Origin: Fragilariopsis cylindrus CCMP1102
Taxonomy: Eukaryota > Bacillariophyta > Bacillariophyceae > Bacillariales > Bacillariaceae
Direction: 5' to 3'
DNA length: 43,250 nt
Assembly (NCBI GenBank): GCA_900095095.1
Contig: FMBT01000585.1
Coordinates: forward strand, 1 to 43,250
Position numbers and translations under genes: made by a program. The notes beneath the pieces are model-generated. The model did no database searches. It saw nothing but the letters and a program-made list of their open reading frames with translations, and had not been told where the DNA came from. Below, piece after piece: positions 10,095 through 20,603 of this stretch. Each line of letters starts with the position of its first letter. The stretch's first letter is position 1.

Positions 10095-10661
10095 ATGACA
10101 AATCAACATACTATGACTCGATTAGCAATGGCCCTGCCACTAGTCGTACTAGTAGTCGCACTTTTTGCTATACAGGTACAAGCCCAAGGAGGGTCAGCAA
10201 CAATTAAAAATTATTGTGGCGTGAAAGCATGTATTGAACCATTGAGTATGACATGTGAAGAAATGATTGATAGATACGAATTTCAAGGATCATGTTGTTC
10301 ATTAGAATCCGTTCCACAAATTAATGGTTGCCGAGTCACTGTTAGTTATGGGAATTGTTTTTGGTATCCATGGTGTGGTGATTGTGATGAAAACGATCAG
10401 AAGGAGATAAGTCGATGTAATAATGTATTTGAAACAGATGCGAATGTTCGTCCATGCCCAGCAGGGTCTTTTGATCCACTTGCAATACAAAGTGATCCAG
10501 AATGGTCTCCACCAAGTTGTTCACCAACAATGTCACCAACCGATTCATTTCCTCCGACAGTAGAAGGTGACGAATCATCAACGGATACTACTACTAGTAC
10601 TACGAAAAGGATCGCTACTATGATAATTTCTATTCTCGCTTTTATTGCAACCACCGCCTAA
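10095..10661 (+). CDS. Secreted cysteine-rich protein, probable GPI anchor
   Basis: A 188-residue single-exon protein. The signal peptide covers about 1-30 (ALPLVVLVVALFAIQVQAQ, cleavage expected after VQA). The mature domain has twelve Cys in about 105 residues (including SCC and a C-x4-C-x2-C cluster, CFWYPWCGDC), which suggests a compact disulfide-bonded extracellular fold. A Pro/Ser/Thr spacer (SPTMSPTDSFPPT) and a C-terminal hydrophobic segment (IATMIISILAFIATTA) without a basic tail fit a GPI-attachment signal. The family is not recognised. Diatom cell walls and mucilage contain many such proteins, so a role at the frustule or plasma membrane is possible but not shown. Flanked by two membrane-protein genes on the other strand. 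Confidence 0.8.
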   Translation: MTNQHTMTRLAMALPLVVLVVALFAIQVQAQGGSATIKNYCGVKACIEPLSMTCEEMIDRYEFQGSCCSLESVPQINGCRVTVSYGNCFWYPWCGDCDENDQKEISRCNNVFETDANVRPCPAGSFDPLAIQSDPEWSPPSCSPTMSPTDSFPPTVEGDESSTDTTTSTTKRIATMIISILAFIATTA

Positions 10662-11124
10662 AACGTATCAACCATTAATGATAGTTGTCGTTTTGGGTGT
10701 GTTCTTCTCATATCATTGGATGGGTGCGTGGATTGCAATGGAAGGGAAGATAAGGTGATTCATGCTACTTGTAGATATCGAAGCAAAAAAGAAATCATCA
10801 ATTACATTTTCTGTTCTATAAATTTTTGACGTATTAAATATAATGTATGTGCACTGCAGATTGAATGTTTGAGAAATAGTAATAATATATGTCGTTAATA
10901 TATAATAACAAAGAACAAAGAATAGTAGTGATAGTAGTAGTAGTAGTAGTAGTCAAGGAAAAAATAAGAACAAGAATAAATTATAAATTCATTATATTAT
11001 TTCTCCAAAAGCTATCAATAATAGAGCTTATATTCTGTATATTTAACATACAATACACTCCTCGAAGAAGTAGCGTCGTTGCTGTGGATGATTTCTATTT
11101 GTTTAGTGGCAGTTTCTGTATCTC

Positions 11125-11167
<43 letters not shown>

Positions 11168-11168
11168 A
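10662..11168. other. Intergenic region with CT microsatellite
   Basis: Spacer between convergent 3' ends. It contains a short GTA run near 10933-10954 and a long CT tract ending four bases before the stop codon of the next gene. No gene seen. Confidence 0.65.
11129..11165. repeat. (TC)n microsatellite, about 18 units
   Basis: Uninterrupted TC dinucleotides immediately downstream of a stop codon on the minus strand, so transcribed as a GA tract at the start of that gene's 3' UTR. Confidence 0.95.
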
Positions 11169-13595
11169 TTACACGTAGCTAGTGAATGTCGTCGATGATG
11201 ATCCGGGGCTCATTTCTGCAGATAATTCGCAGCTACAGTTGTTCGATTCTGTACTAGTACGTGGAATAGTAGATGATTCGTGGGTCGTATCATCGTCATC
11301 GTCATCGCCGTTATCAATATCAATAGTATCCTTTCGCAGTGGGTGAAAGCCATTGTTGTCCACAAGAATACAATCGATATCTGGATCATTATTACTTTCT
11401 GGTGGAGTGATACCAGTTTCAATATTATCCTCATTATCATTATCCTCATTATCATTATCATTATCCTCATTATCATTACCCTCATTATCATTATCATCGT
11501 CACTATGACTATAGTCAGGATGTGTACGGTATTCAGCTGTGGACTTCGTATTGGATGTATCATCACGAGACAATACTAAAAAATCAATGTCTTCTCGTCC
11601 TTCTTGATTGTTGCCCGACGTCGTCACCGCGAGATAGCAATGATCTGCCACTTTCTGCTGCGCCCTCTCTTGAATCTTGTATTCTGTTTCAAGTACAGTG
11701 TACCCATTATTCTTCTCTATAGCAATCAAACAACCTTCCCCTAAAGGTATAGATGAATTGTTGTTCGATGATTCTAAACCTTGAATTGAGCGACGACTCT
11801 CATTACCGATAGAAATACCATCTTCACCAGAATTATAACTCTTGTCGATGGTACTGGACCAACCTGACTCGTCTTCCTCCGAAACAGAATAGATGTTACT
11901 GTTAAGCTGTTTCTCGTCGTCGTCATTGTCGTTATCGTCATCCTCAAAATCAGCCATGACTTCCGGGATCGGCAATATAAGCGATAGGGCTGTGGTTGTG
12001 ATTCCTGCATCAAAGGAGGATAGTGTGTGCCTTTTACTACTATCAGTAGATTCGGAAAGTTGCTGCACAGCGATATTGATATCAGCTGTATGCTCTTTCT
12101 TATTTTCGTTCATCGTGTTTTCTTCAGTCGGTCCTGTAGTAGTTACAGCTTTGGGCTGCTGCTGCTGCGACGACAAGGATGACAACGAGACGAACTTTGT
12201 TGCGGGAATCGTACTAAGGTTGACAAGACTTTCAATCTTGGTATCGTCGGAGACACGATGGATGTCAGAAAGCTCTGTAACTTTATCACTATTATGATTG
12301 TTGTCATCATCATCATAAATAGGGGTATTGATAACATCAATGTTATCAAAACGTAGACTTGTTGTAATGGTAGAAACGTCTGTTAAAGACATATCATCAG
12401 TGACGATTTGATGATGAGAAAAACAGTCATCCCGATGATGACGATTATGATGTTGATCATGATGATGCTGGTGGTCCGACTTTTCTCCCTCTTCGTCGGA
12501 TGGATAAACCTCGTCGTAGTAAAGAGAGGATTGATCGCTACTAGCATAGATTCTAGCAGCAGCAGTTGTAGGAATGTAATCTTTGCTGCTGCGACTTTCC
12601 TCGTGACGAATTTGACGATGGATTCCGATTCTTTTACTAGATTCGTCTGCTCCACTACCGTAGAAAGAACCACTGGAATCCGTAGAAATAACCCGAAACT
12701 GTTTTCGTTTTTCGTCCCATGCAACCAATTTAAGCGATTGTGAAGAAAGGTTACCGCTACCACTATCGGAAGATGACAATTGAATCATCGTTGTTTCAAT
12801 CTTCTTGTTGAATTTGCGACGTTCAAAGAATTCGGATGCGACTAAGAATAAACCACAAAGAACAATCGAACTAGCAAAACCAATCACAATCGCCGGTAGG
12901 GTAGTTGTTATGGCCGTAGTATTCATCTCTACGGTATCCGTCGTTGTTGAAGTAGTAGTAGCAGTAGAATCGTCATCCTCATCTTCATCGACATTTGCAC
13001 TGTTTCCATCCAAGTCATTGCTATTAACATACCCATTATAGGACATATCGATGTCACTGAAAGTAGGAGGATAATTTGGCTCTGATAACAACCTACTACC
13101 ATATACTTCCGGAGTAGGAGAGGGAGAGGGAGAGGTATTCTGTAATAATATCAGATAAGAAGGAAAAGAAGAAAAGTAGTAATGAATTGAGAGATCAGAC
13201 TACCAGATTACTGGAAGACAGCACGATATAGAAATTTATCTGTTCCATAAATAATGATGTTACTTTACCTCGTATTGAAAGTTGAATTGGTCGTCAACAT
13301 AGTAATCTTTATGTTCATTATCATCGTCATCGTGGAAGTAATCTTGATACCAATCTACTAACATCAAAAGATGACAACGGGCACCATTACCAATACTACT
13401 ACAACCTCCACCTTCATTCTCACCTCCACGGAGATTATAGCTCTTATTACCACCATCGCTATCATAATCGTTGCCACGCATATTAATGTCAGTAACAACA
13501 ACAAAAAGTTGTTCTGATGTCCTGACCAGACTAGCCATCGCACCAATTGTACAAACGACAAGAATGAAGAATGTGAATTTATCGTTGTGATTCAT
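11169..13595 (-). CDS. Single-pass membrane protein with long acidic tail, two exons
   Basis: Exon 1 is 13595-13269 and exon 2 is 13139-11169, with a 129-bp intron at 13140-13268 (GTAAAG donor, TTACAG acceptor, phase 0). The total is about 765 residues. The open frame of exon 2 has no ATG near its 5' end, which supports splicing from exon 1. Exon 1 gives a signal peptide (FTFFILVVCTIGAMASLV) and an ectodomain with a single Cys pair (GGGCSSIGNGARCHLL). The junction reads into NTSPSPSPTPE. A membrane span follows (LPAIVIGFASSIVLCGLFLV), then a basic FFERRKFNKK stop-transfer segment. The tail of about 550 residues is Ser/Asp/Asn-rich, contains AWDEKRKQFRVIS and hexanucleotide-encoded Asn-Asp-Asn-Glu repeats. 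It is probably a surface protein with a regulatory cytoplasmic tail. Not homologous in any obvious way to the neighbour at 7994-9571. Confidence 0.8.
11423..11505. repeat. In-frame hexanucleotide repeat
   Basis: Variable array of CATTAT and CCTCATTATCAT units inside the membrane-protein gene. It encodes alternating Asp-Asn and Glu-Asp-Asn, and its unit length preserves frame, so copy number can vary without breaking the gene. Confidence 0.85.
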
Positions 13596-15133
13596 GATTG
13601 CTGATTTGATTTGATTGCGATGGCAGTAGTATAGAAAATTATAATATATTGATTATGCTACAATACGTCTTTTTAAATGTTGTGATTTTATTGCATCAGT
13701 ATTTTTCTTTTTGTTTTGTTTTATGGTAATTTAGTAAGGTGGCTCCGGATTAGACATACACAATCAAACAATAAGCTTGTAGTTACCGTCACCGACAAGC
13801 GTCGTTATCGTTGCCGTTGTCTCAAAATCGAGAGAATTGAATCATTTCATCATCCATTATTTTTAGTTAAAACATGTTGTGTTGTGTTTATCATCGTCGT
13901 GCATTCTCCCTTTCGATTAATTTCATCGTGTATTCTCTCTCACACATACACAAACACAAAAATTCTCATTACTTTTTGATGCATTCTCGAGATAATGGTG
14001 ATTGGGGGTAGTTACGGTATCATAGAAGAATTCAGAATCGAACGAATCATCCACGATGATACCACAAGCCACATGCCAAGTAGTGCAGTTAAAAGTTGGA
14101 TTAGATGATTTTTGGGTAGGGGTAATAATGAATAGTGAGTCCCATCAGTCAAAAATTTCAAGCATATGAAAGCAATCATGGTACTTAGAGTTTTTCATTC
14201 AGCAATAGGATTGCCATTAAAGTCGAAAATTCTTTCGTAAATCCCGTCGTATCCACGCATGGATGTGAGGAATATCATTAATTCTCGATTCGATTCGATT
14301 TGATTCGCTGCCCAAGCAAGCAGCATCATCTATCTCATCACATAGTGTCGTTGGAACGTGGATGTCTCCCTGCTTCCCTTCTTCTATGATTAATTGGTTC
14401 GATTCCGATTCATTCATTCCGATTCCATTCTCTATCGCTGCGAGGAGTTACAACGTTTTTGTGTCTTTTTGTTCTACTGTACATATTTTGAATTTTTTTC
14501 AACATCAAAATCTCGCGCCATATTAGTTTAATCGAGTTAATCGTATAGTCTGGCCTTCGTATTTCATTCGTGTATCATGCACGACTAAACCTATATTTTG
14601 CTTCTTAGAACCGCACATAATTTATTGTCACTGCTATTTTTTTGTGCTACTTTTTTAGTTGATTGAACAGTAGCCATCACATCCTGCTTCTTATGTTGAC
14701 AACTTAATAGCTAATAATTGGTTCACGATAGCTTCACCGCTCGACCATCGCACGTTAAATTGCCTAAAGGGTGGCGTCGTACGATTACCGCCACTCATCG
14801 TGGTCGCGCAATCAATAAGAAAACAGATGACACATTTTACGTCGAATCGACGTGTAAAAGAAATGAGAACCGGCTTTCATCCGATAAACTCTCTTGTCCT
14901 GCGTTGTGGGATTTTGCTTGAAAAAAGAGTTTCGAAGTTCTTCCGGCCATTCATATCGCATCACCAATCAACTCACATTTCAAGATTTCTATTAGTATTT
15001 CCTCTTGCGCTCTCGACACACCTCTATTTACAATAACCCTAAACTTTTTCAACACGTTAGAAGCCAAGAAAGATCCACTCAAATCAAACAATCGTCAACG
15101 CCCAATCCCGAAAATCAAATCAAAATTTCAATC
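13596..15133. other. Long intergenic region
   Basis: About 1.5 kb between divergent genes. Short frames exist on both strands, but none has recognisable content and several start only at TTG. A GGTTCGATTCC sequence at 14396-14406 resembles a tRNA B box but has no matching A box or stems. The end of the stretch contains the 5' UTR of the CCCH gene. Confidence 0.6.
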
Positions 15134-16183
15134 ATGCCTCGCGGAAATAGCAACTACGTGGATAACAAGGTTAGTAATGGTGGAAGAGGAGATGGTAATA
15201 CTAACTACAATGGCGGTGGACGTGGTGGAGGAGGAGGAGATGGTAATAATAACTACAATGGCGGTGGACGTGGTGGAGGAGGACAAGGTGGACAACGCCG
15301 TCCACCATCATCAAAGGGACATGGATCGGATGTATGTATTCCATTCTTAGCTGGAAAATGTACATTTGAAAAGGGTTGCCGTAAACGTCATCCAACCAAG
15401 GAAGAATTACCAAGATTATTAGCTCGATATAAACAGATACGTTGCCGATTTGCTGATGAATGCTATACAGATGGATGTTTATTTTTACATCCTAAAGAAG
15501 CGAAAGACAAATTGGATGGACCAGCATTTATTGAATCAAATGATTTCCCACCATTGAAGAATAATTCTGGAGATGCTACTGCCGCATCAGGAAACGATGG
15601 TAGTGATGGTGTCAAATGTATTCCAGTCAATTCGAACTCTGCTTGGAATAACAAAAACAGCAATGCTACGACCAATACGAGTGCACCCGCTGTTGTTGTT
15701 CCAGATTCGAGCAGCAGCAACCGATCAGAAGCTGCTTCTGAAATTTCTTCGAACGATCCTGCATCATCATCGGGTCGTCCTTCCCCAACACAAGACCAGC
15801 AGCAGCAGCCATCCAATGCCGCTTGGGGTTATCCAAACGGTAACGGTGGACCACCGCAGCAGCAACAGGGAGGAGGACCACCTCCACAAATGATGATGAA
15901 TCATCCTCAACAAGGACCACCTCCTAACCAAGGATATTACGGTGGACCTCATGGAGGACCTCCTGGTCCTAACGGATATCCTATGATTGATCCAAATACA
16001 GGATATCCGATGCAAATAGATCCAGCTTATTATCATCATCAAATGCAACAGCAGCAACAATATCATCAACAATATGCTCAACAGCAACAAGCTCCGTACC
16101 CAATGATGACCGGTTATAACATGCCTGGTCCTCCTATGGTATCATTCAATGCAGAAGCTAAGGAATTTATTCCAGAAATCTAA
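15134..16183 (+). CDS. CCCH zinc-finger RNA-binding protein with PAM2 motif
   Basis: 349 residues from the ATG at 15134; the open frame extends upstream without an ATG, so this is the first usable start. Residues 16-56 are Gly/Arg/Asn-rich with a duplicated YNGGGRGGGG unit (RGG type, RNA-binding). Two CCCH fingers follow: C68-x7-C76-x5-C82-x3-H86 and C104-x5-C110-x4-C115-x3-H119. NDFPPLKN lies after them. A Pro/Gln/Gly-rich disordered region (about 240-330) leads to the C-terminus SFNAEAKEFIPEI (337-349), a close match to the PAM2 consensus that binds the MLLE domain of poly(A)-binding protein. Likely role: an mRNA-binding factor in cytoplasmic mRNA stability or translation via PABP. Target RNAs cannot be read from sequence. 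Confidence 0.9.
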   Translation: MPRGNSNYVDNKVSNGGRGDGNTNYNGGGRGGGGGDGNNNYNGGGRGGGGQGGQRRPPSSKGHGSDVCIPFLAGKCTFEKGCRKRHPTKEELPRLLARYKQIRCRFADECYTDGCLFLHPKEAKDKLDGPAFIESNDFPPLKNNSGDATAASGNDGSDGVKCIPVNSNSAWNNKNSNATTNTSAPAVVVPDSSSSNRSEAASEISSNDPASSSGRPSPTQDQQQQPSNAAWGYPNGNGGPPQQQQGGGPPPQMMMNHPQQGPPPNQGYYGGPHGGPPGPNGYPMIDPNTGYPMQIDPAYYHHQMQQQQQYHQQYAQQQQAPYPMMTGYNMPGPPMVSFNAEAKEFIPEI

Positions 16184-17580
16184 ACGCATCATCGTCATCT
16201 GTGACTATTTTTTGATCTTCCTGTACTACTATTCCCTCGTTGTTATTTGTTCTCTTACAACAACAAAACAAGCTAATAATGAACAATTCTTCGTTCATTC
16301 CATCATCATTGTACTACTACTACTATCATCAAGACCCCCCCCCCCCCCCCATTCAACCCCAAGAAATACAAACAAAAAATACATTTCCATCTCTTTCTCT
16401 CTATGAGTCAAGTTGCCCTTTACGCGTCAAGACACATGACGCGACACGTTCTTTTTACAGATATTCTTCTTTTTAAACTTTTTTTTACAGAACTTCAAAC
16501 GACCTGATCACACCCCGATTAATGATCAAAACATCCACGATACATACCATCGTCATTAAAACAAGATCGATGTTACCTTATTCATGTTCCAACTTCCTCT
16601 TTATTATTCTTGGAGGTTATGGTTACCGATACCACGGCTCGGGAGCCGTTTAAGTATGCTGTGAACCCAACCTGAATAACCAAGGCTTTATTTTAAAACA
16701 ACTCCAAAAGTGAACAATCTAAGATATTCCATACTTTGTGATATGTAACTTTCTTACTAACTGCTATTCAATACATAATGGGATACGTTCACCAAATACA
16801 AACGATAGATACTCTTTTAATATAAATGATACCTTTTGTTTGTGTTTAGATAGTTGTAATTCTATTATTCAGTACTGATTTTAAAAACATACGCTACTCC
16901 TTTTGTAAACATTCTTTATCACTATTATTTGATTACTACGTTTTGCTATGAACAAAAGATTGACTGATCTAGTACTATCGAACATACAGATTAGCAAGAA
17001 TCTATCATTTAGACAACTCCACTCGCATCTTCAGAATATATAGTCGTTCGTTTTATCATCTAAAGAACCTTTTCAAACTGATGTCAACCACAACTTTTAC
17101 AACAGCAGTGGCAAGATTTTCGTAATCGCAAATAGTATCGTGAACTTTTTCATCAGCTTTACATTATATTAGATTGACTTCTCGTTTTAAATTAGGTATA
17201 GACCCGAAATTTAATTTGACTCTCGCGTGTGTGCGACCTTATGACTGTACTTTTATAGAATCTCTATTTATGTACTCTCCAAATTTGACTAATTCAAATT
17301 TGATATCAACACAACCTGTGATGACGAACTGAAGCAAGGTTGGATTTTGTGAGAAGATCGACGTTATTTTGCTCCGGCAAATTCGTTGTGGCGAAGAAAC
17401 AGCGTCTCGGCATGTTCTGCCTTGATGCAACCAACCCTGCACTTTGAACAGGTCCCCCCCCTAAAAAGATACAATACCCCCTCCCCCCACCATCTCAGGA
17501 ATGAGTTGATATATCGATTCTTCATCAATGCAATCTAGTCCAATTTTAGGTATAGGATACCCTCGAGGCTGGTAGGAACA
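16184..17580. other. Long intergenic region
   Basis: 3' UTR of the CCCH gene and spacer to the 3' end of the ankyrin-like gene. Contains a run of 16 C (16335-16350), a 7-bp inverted repeat with two-base loop at 16634-16649 (ACGGCTC GG GAGCCGT) and a second C-rich patch at 17453-17491. No gene is seen; a 67-codon minus frame at 17239-17442 is not supported. Confidence 0.6.
16335..16350. repeat. Poly(C) tract of 16
   Basis: Uninterrupted homopolymer in the 3' flank of the CCCH gene. Tracts like this are slippage-prone in replication and sequencing. Confidence 0.9.
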
Positions 17581-18732
17581 CTATATTTTCCTCTTCCTAC
17601 TACTACGCGTACGCATCTCAGGTGATTCTTCATTATTACTATTCGTTTCTTCATTGCGATCCCGACTACCATTGCTACCGCCTTGCTCTGTTCTTTTTAT
17701 AGTTGCTGCTTTCGTCGACATCGCTGATCGACGTTTTTGGGTGTTTTTTCTTTTTCTTTTGTTTTTGCTTCCTACATTCCTTGCACCGTACCCCATGAAT
17801 GATATAATATGTAGTGCTAAATTATTCATTTCTCTTGACATCGTATAACCAATTACACCTGCAACAAACCAAGTTCGGGGAGTTAACCCGGTATTTTTAC
17901 GATCAACCTTATTAAACGGTGTCAATATTTTTCGTGCATCATCATCAGCATGATGATTTGATAATTTAAATATTCGATCAATACATAAATGAACATTAAA
18001 TTGTATTCTGTATGGTAGATGGGAATCAAGTGATGATTTCAATATCATTGTTATTGGATCATCAGACCAGTATCTCTTTGCTATATCACATGGTGTTCTT
18101 GATCCATGTGATAAATTATCTCTTAATAGCATACATTCTGGATTTGCATTAATAACTTGTTTGAGAATATATGATGGTACTTTACACCATGCACACCACT
18201 GTAATATTGTACGTTTATTTGAATCTTTTGGTTGTGCTTTAAAGATAGTATTACGAGATTCATTCGGATAGTCAATACGATATCTTTCCAATATCCGTTC
18301 CACAAGTTCCAGTGCAGATTTGTCGCCTATACCACCAGCTAATACTTCATGTAAACAATAATTACCTGTATGAATATTCTTACGAAATAATTCTTGTTTA
18401 ATTATAGATCTTGTTTTATCATCGTCGTCTGCTGCTCTCATATTCTTCTTTTTCTTTTTCGCATTATTATCCCCGCTACATGGAGGATATCGTTTATCCC
18501 AGTCTCTAACGCGTATCAATGCCCTGTCGAGCTGTCCTTCTTCGCAAAGAAAAAGTAAAGTCCGATTTGATACATCTTCATCATCACTACTGTCACTCTC
18601 ATAACTACTATCGCTTAAGTAATCGTCGTCATTATCGTCAACCTCTTTCACATTTTCTTCATGCTCACTTGTATTATCATCATCGTCAGCATCAACATCA
18701 ACATTGTCGGTTAAAGATAAAGCAGTAGACAT
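17581..18732 (-). CDS. Ankyrin-like protein, probably nuclear
   Basis: A 383-residue single-exon protein. The N-terminus (about 1-55) is strongly acidic with Asp/Glu/Ser runs. The central part resembles divergent ankyrin repeats: SNRTLLFLCEEGQLDRALIR near residue 56, then GNYCLHEVLAGG, ALELVERILE, DSNKRTILQWCAWC and SHGSRTPCDIAKRYW. This helical arrangement of short units, with 'LHEVLAGG' and 'TPCDIAK' in place of TPLHxAA, is common in diatom ankyrin families. The C-terminal 60 residues are Lys/Arg-rich (KNKRKRKNTQKRRS and RTRSSRKRKI), a likely nuclear localisation signal. No catalytic motif. Probably a protein-protein interaction factor. Confidence 0.8.
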   Translation of the reverse strand: MSTALSLTDNVDVDADDDDNTSEHEENVKEVDDNDDDYLSDSSYESDSSDDEDVSNRTLLFLCEEGQLDRALIRVRDWDKRYPPCSGDNNAKKKKKNMRAADDDDKTRSIIKQELFRKNIHTGNYCLHEVLAGGIGDKSALELVERILERYRIDYPNESRNTIFKAQPKDSNKRTILQWCAWCKVPSYILKQVINANPECMLLRDNLSHGSRTPCDIAKRYWSDDPITMILKSSLDSHLPYRIQFNVHLCIDRIFKLSNHHADDDARKILTPFNKVDRKNTGLTPRTWFVAGVIGYTMSREMNNLALHIISFMGYGARNVGSKNKRKRKNTQKRRSAMSTKAATIKRTEQGGSNGSRDRNEETNSNNEESPEMRTRSSRKRKI

Positions 18733-19141
18733 CTTCGATTTCTCTCGCTTTTTCTCTTTAACATTCTTGTCACCTTAAAAAAGAGACAATCCAAAATTAT
18801 TTGAAATTAGTTTTTTTTGTCTTGAAAGTACAGAAGAATTAAATTGATCAGTCACGAGTCACACTACCGCCCGGCCCTGCTTCCGTTAGTAAGCAAATTT
18901 CTAATTCTAAGAATTCTTCGATCTTCGATTTATTCATTCTTTTTGTTCTTTGATGAGAAGGGTGATCATGGATTGATTGATTCGACTTTCTTTCAACTTT
19001 CGATTCATTTTTTCTCACACTCGAAAAGAAGAGCACACAAGTACAGCAGAAGAAGAAGAAGAAGAAGAAGAAGAAGAGAAAACTAAGAAAAAACAAAAGG
19101 ACGCACAAACTTTATAGCTAGTACATTAGAGAGGATCGATA
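18733..19141. other. Divergent promoter region with GAA repeat
   Basis: 409 bp between the ankyrin-like gene (-) and the zinc-knuckle gene (+). Holds both promoters and a (GAA)n tract just upstream of the plus-strand start. No gene seen. Confidence 0.6.
19049..19077. repeat. (GAA)n microsatellite
   Basis: About nine and a half uninterrupted GAA units, 65 bases upstream of the start codon at 19142, so probably in the 5' UTR or core promoter. Confidence 0.9.
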
Positions 19142-19771
19142 ATGGATTATGACGATGTGCCATATTGTAACCATTGTCAGTGTGCGGGGCACGGCGATAT
19201 CGGATGTAGGGCGAGGGAAGAAACGGAAAGAATCGTAAATGTAGCGCATCAACATTTTGTAAAAATGAAACGATTTAAAGATCAATACAAATTGGAGGTA
19301 ACTAAAAGAAGAACTAAATGTCATGGTTGTGATGAAAGTATAATAGAAAATAGTCTTCGAGTGCATCATTTTGGTGAATTAACAGAATTTAAAGGTCGAG
19401 TTTTCAGGCCAGGTTATTACTTTCATTTGTCATGCTGGAATGGATGCTCTAGAATGAAACCAAGTAATAATAATTTCAAAGCATACGAAGATTTTTTTTC
19501 ATTTACAGAGAACATACGAACAATCATTCTCAATTCGAATGAAGAAACAGACAAATTTATTCCAGTGATTCAGGAAAAAATAACGAAAGCGAAGTCTACA
19601 GACGTATTGAATAGTTCTGGTTTTGTAGCTGTTATAACTCATCGAAAGTCACCACCAATAGCAGGTGGTACCAAAAGACAGAGAGAGACGACGACGAATC
19701 ATCAACAACCTTCATCACCACCGAAAGCGAAAAGATCAAAATGTTCGGCTCCAAAGTTAGTTTCACCGTAA
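19142..19771 (+). CDS. Zinc-knuckle plus PARP-finger-like protein
   Basis: A 209-residue single-exon protein. The N-terminus has a CCHC zinc knuckle, C9-x2-C12-x4-H17-x4-C22, a single-stranded nucleic-acid-binding motif. A second module reads C60-x2-C63, then LRVHHFGE, then a conserved aromatic YYFHLSCW with H95-x2-C98. The spacing and the 'Leu-Arg ... Tyr-x-His-x2-Cys' pattern resemble the PARP-type zinc finger (C-x2-C-xn-H-x2-C), which recognises DNA breaks. The C-terminal 45 residues are basic and Ser/Pro-rich (KRQRETTT, KAKRSKCS), a likely nuclear signal. There is no PARP catalytic domain. Inference: a nuclear nucleic-acid-binding or DNA-damage-related protein. The PARP-finger assignment is by eye. 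Confidence 0.75.
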   Translation: MDYDDVPYCNHCQCAGHGDIGCRAREETERIVNVAHQHFVKMKRFKDQYKLEVTKRRTKCHGCDESIIENSLRVHHFGELTEFKGRVFRPGYYFHLSCWNGCSRMKPSNNNFKAYEDFFSFTENIRTIILNSNEETDKFIPVIQEKITKAKSTDVLNSSGFVAVITHRKSPPIAGGTKRQRETTTNHQQPSSPPKAKRSKCSAPKLVSP

Positions 19772-20603
19772 TGAGAGTTCACAATTTAAGAAGCCTTGTG
19801 TACTAGTATGTATTATATTGGAAAATTAAGCGATACTGCTGCTGTTGTTGTTGTTGTAAGATAAAACAAGGCAACAACAGAATAAGGCGATTCTTTAATA
19901 CTTGAATGTGTGCTGTTGTAATCGGATAAAGCGTTTCTTCTACTTTAAGATAACTTAGTATCGAAAAGAAAAAACCCAATTCAGAGTATAGTGAAAGTAA
20001 GGACAATCTCGATCCTCTTCATATTTGATCATAAGTTATCTTCGTAATTTATTAATATATCGATTGTACCACTAACTATTTTGTTTGTTTGTAGAATAGT
20101 TTCAGTCTACTATGACATAGTGAATATTCATTCATAAGAATAGTACATCTGGTATTTTGTCTTTGTTTAGAATAATGTAAACAACTTTATTCTTGATATC
20201 ATTCTTTTTAAATTGAAAGCTACCTATAATGACCAGGTACTGCACAGTAGATAGCGTGATGCTGTATGGTTACGGCATCACTTGGAAGAAGCACTTTCCG
20301 TCCACCAAGTATCTAGTGCTAACACACCCTCGCATCAAATAATGCCAATCAATCAATCCATCAATCAATCAATCATTTGTCAATAATATCTTATTTCATC
20401 TTTTCCATCCTCCCGTCGAAGAAAAACTGCAGTGCGTAACGATTGATCAATTGATCAAAAATTTCATCTCCAGTTTTTTTTTCTATAACTTTTCGATTCG
20501 ATTCGAAGATTCGCATTATCTTTGTTGATCAAAAAGCTAGGCTATGCTATGTTATGTTATACTATACTATAGCACCACTTCACTAGCTAGCTAGTATCAT
20601 ATT
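19772..20603. other. Intergenic region between convergent genes
   Basis: AT-rich spacer between 3' ends. A GTT/GTG triplet tract lies at about 19836-19857, and CAAT tetranucleotide repeats at about 20347-20376. No gene recognised. Confidence 0.6.

Noticed and set aside
10889-11182. 97-codon plus-strand frame ending in (Ser-Leu)n
   Set aside because: Its end is the CT microsatellite and it overlaps the stop of the membrane-protein gene; non-coding.
13716-13979. 87-codon plus-strand frame
   Set aside because: No domain, no good start context; appears to be chance in the spacer.
14396-14406. GGTTCGATTCC, a tRNA B-box-like sequence
   Set aside because: No A box, acceptor stem or anticodon arm could be fitted around it.
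15005-15133. 43-codon upstream extension of the CCCH protein
   Set aside because: Begins at TTG, not ATG; the first ATG at 15134 starts the conserved Gly/Arg region.
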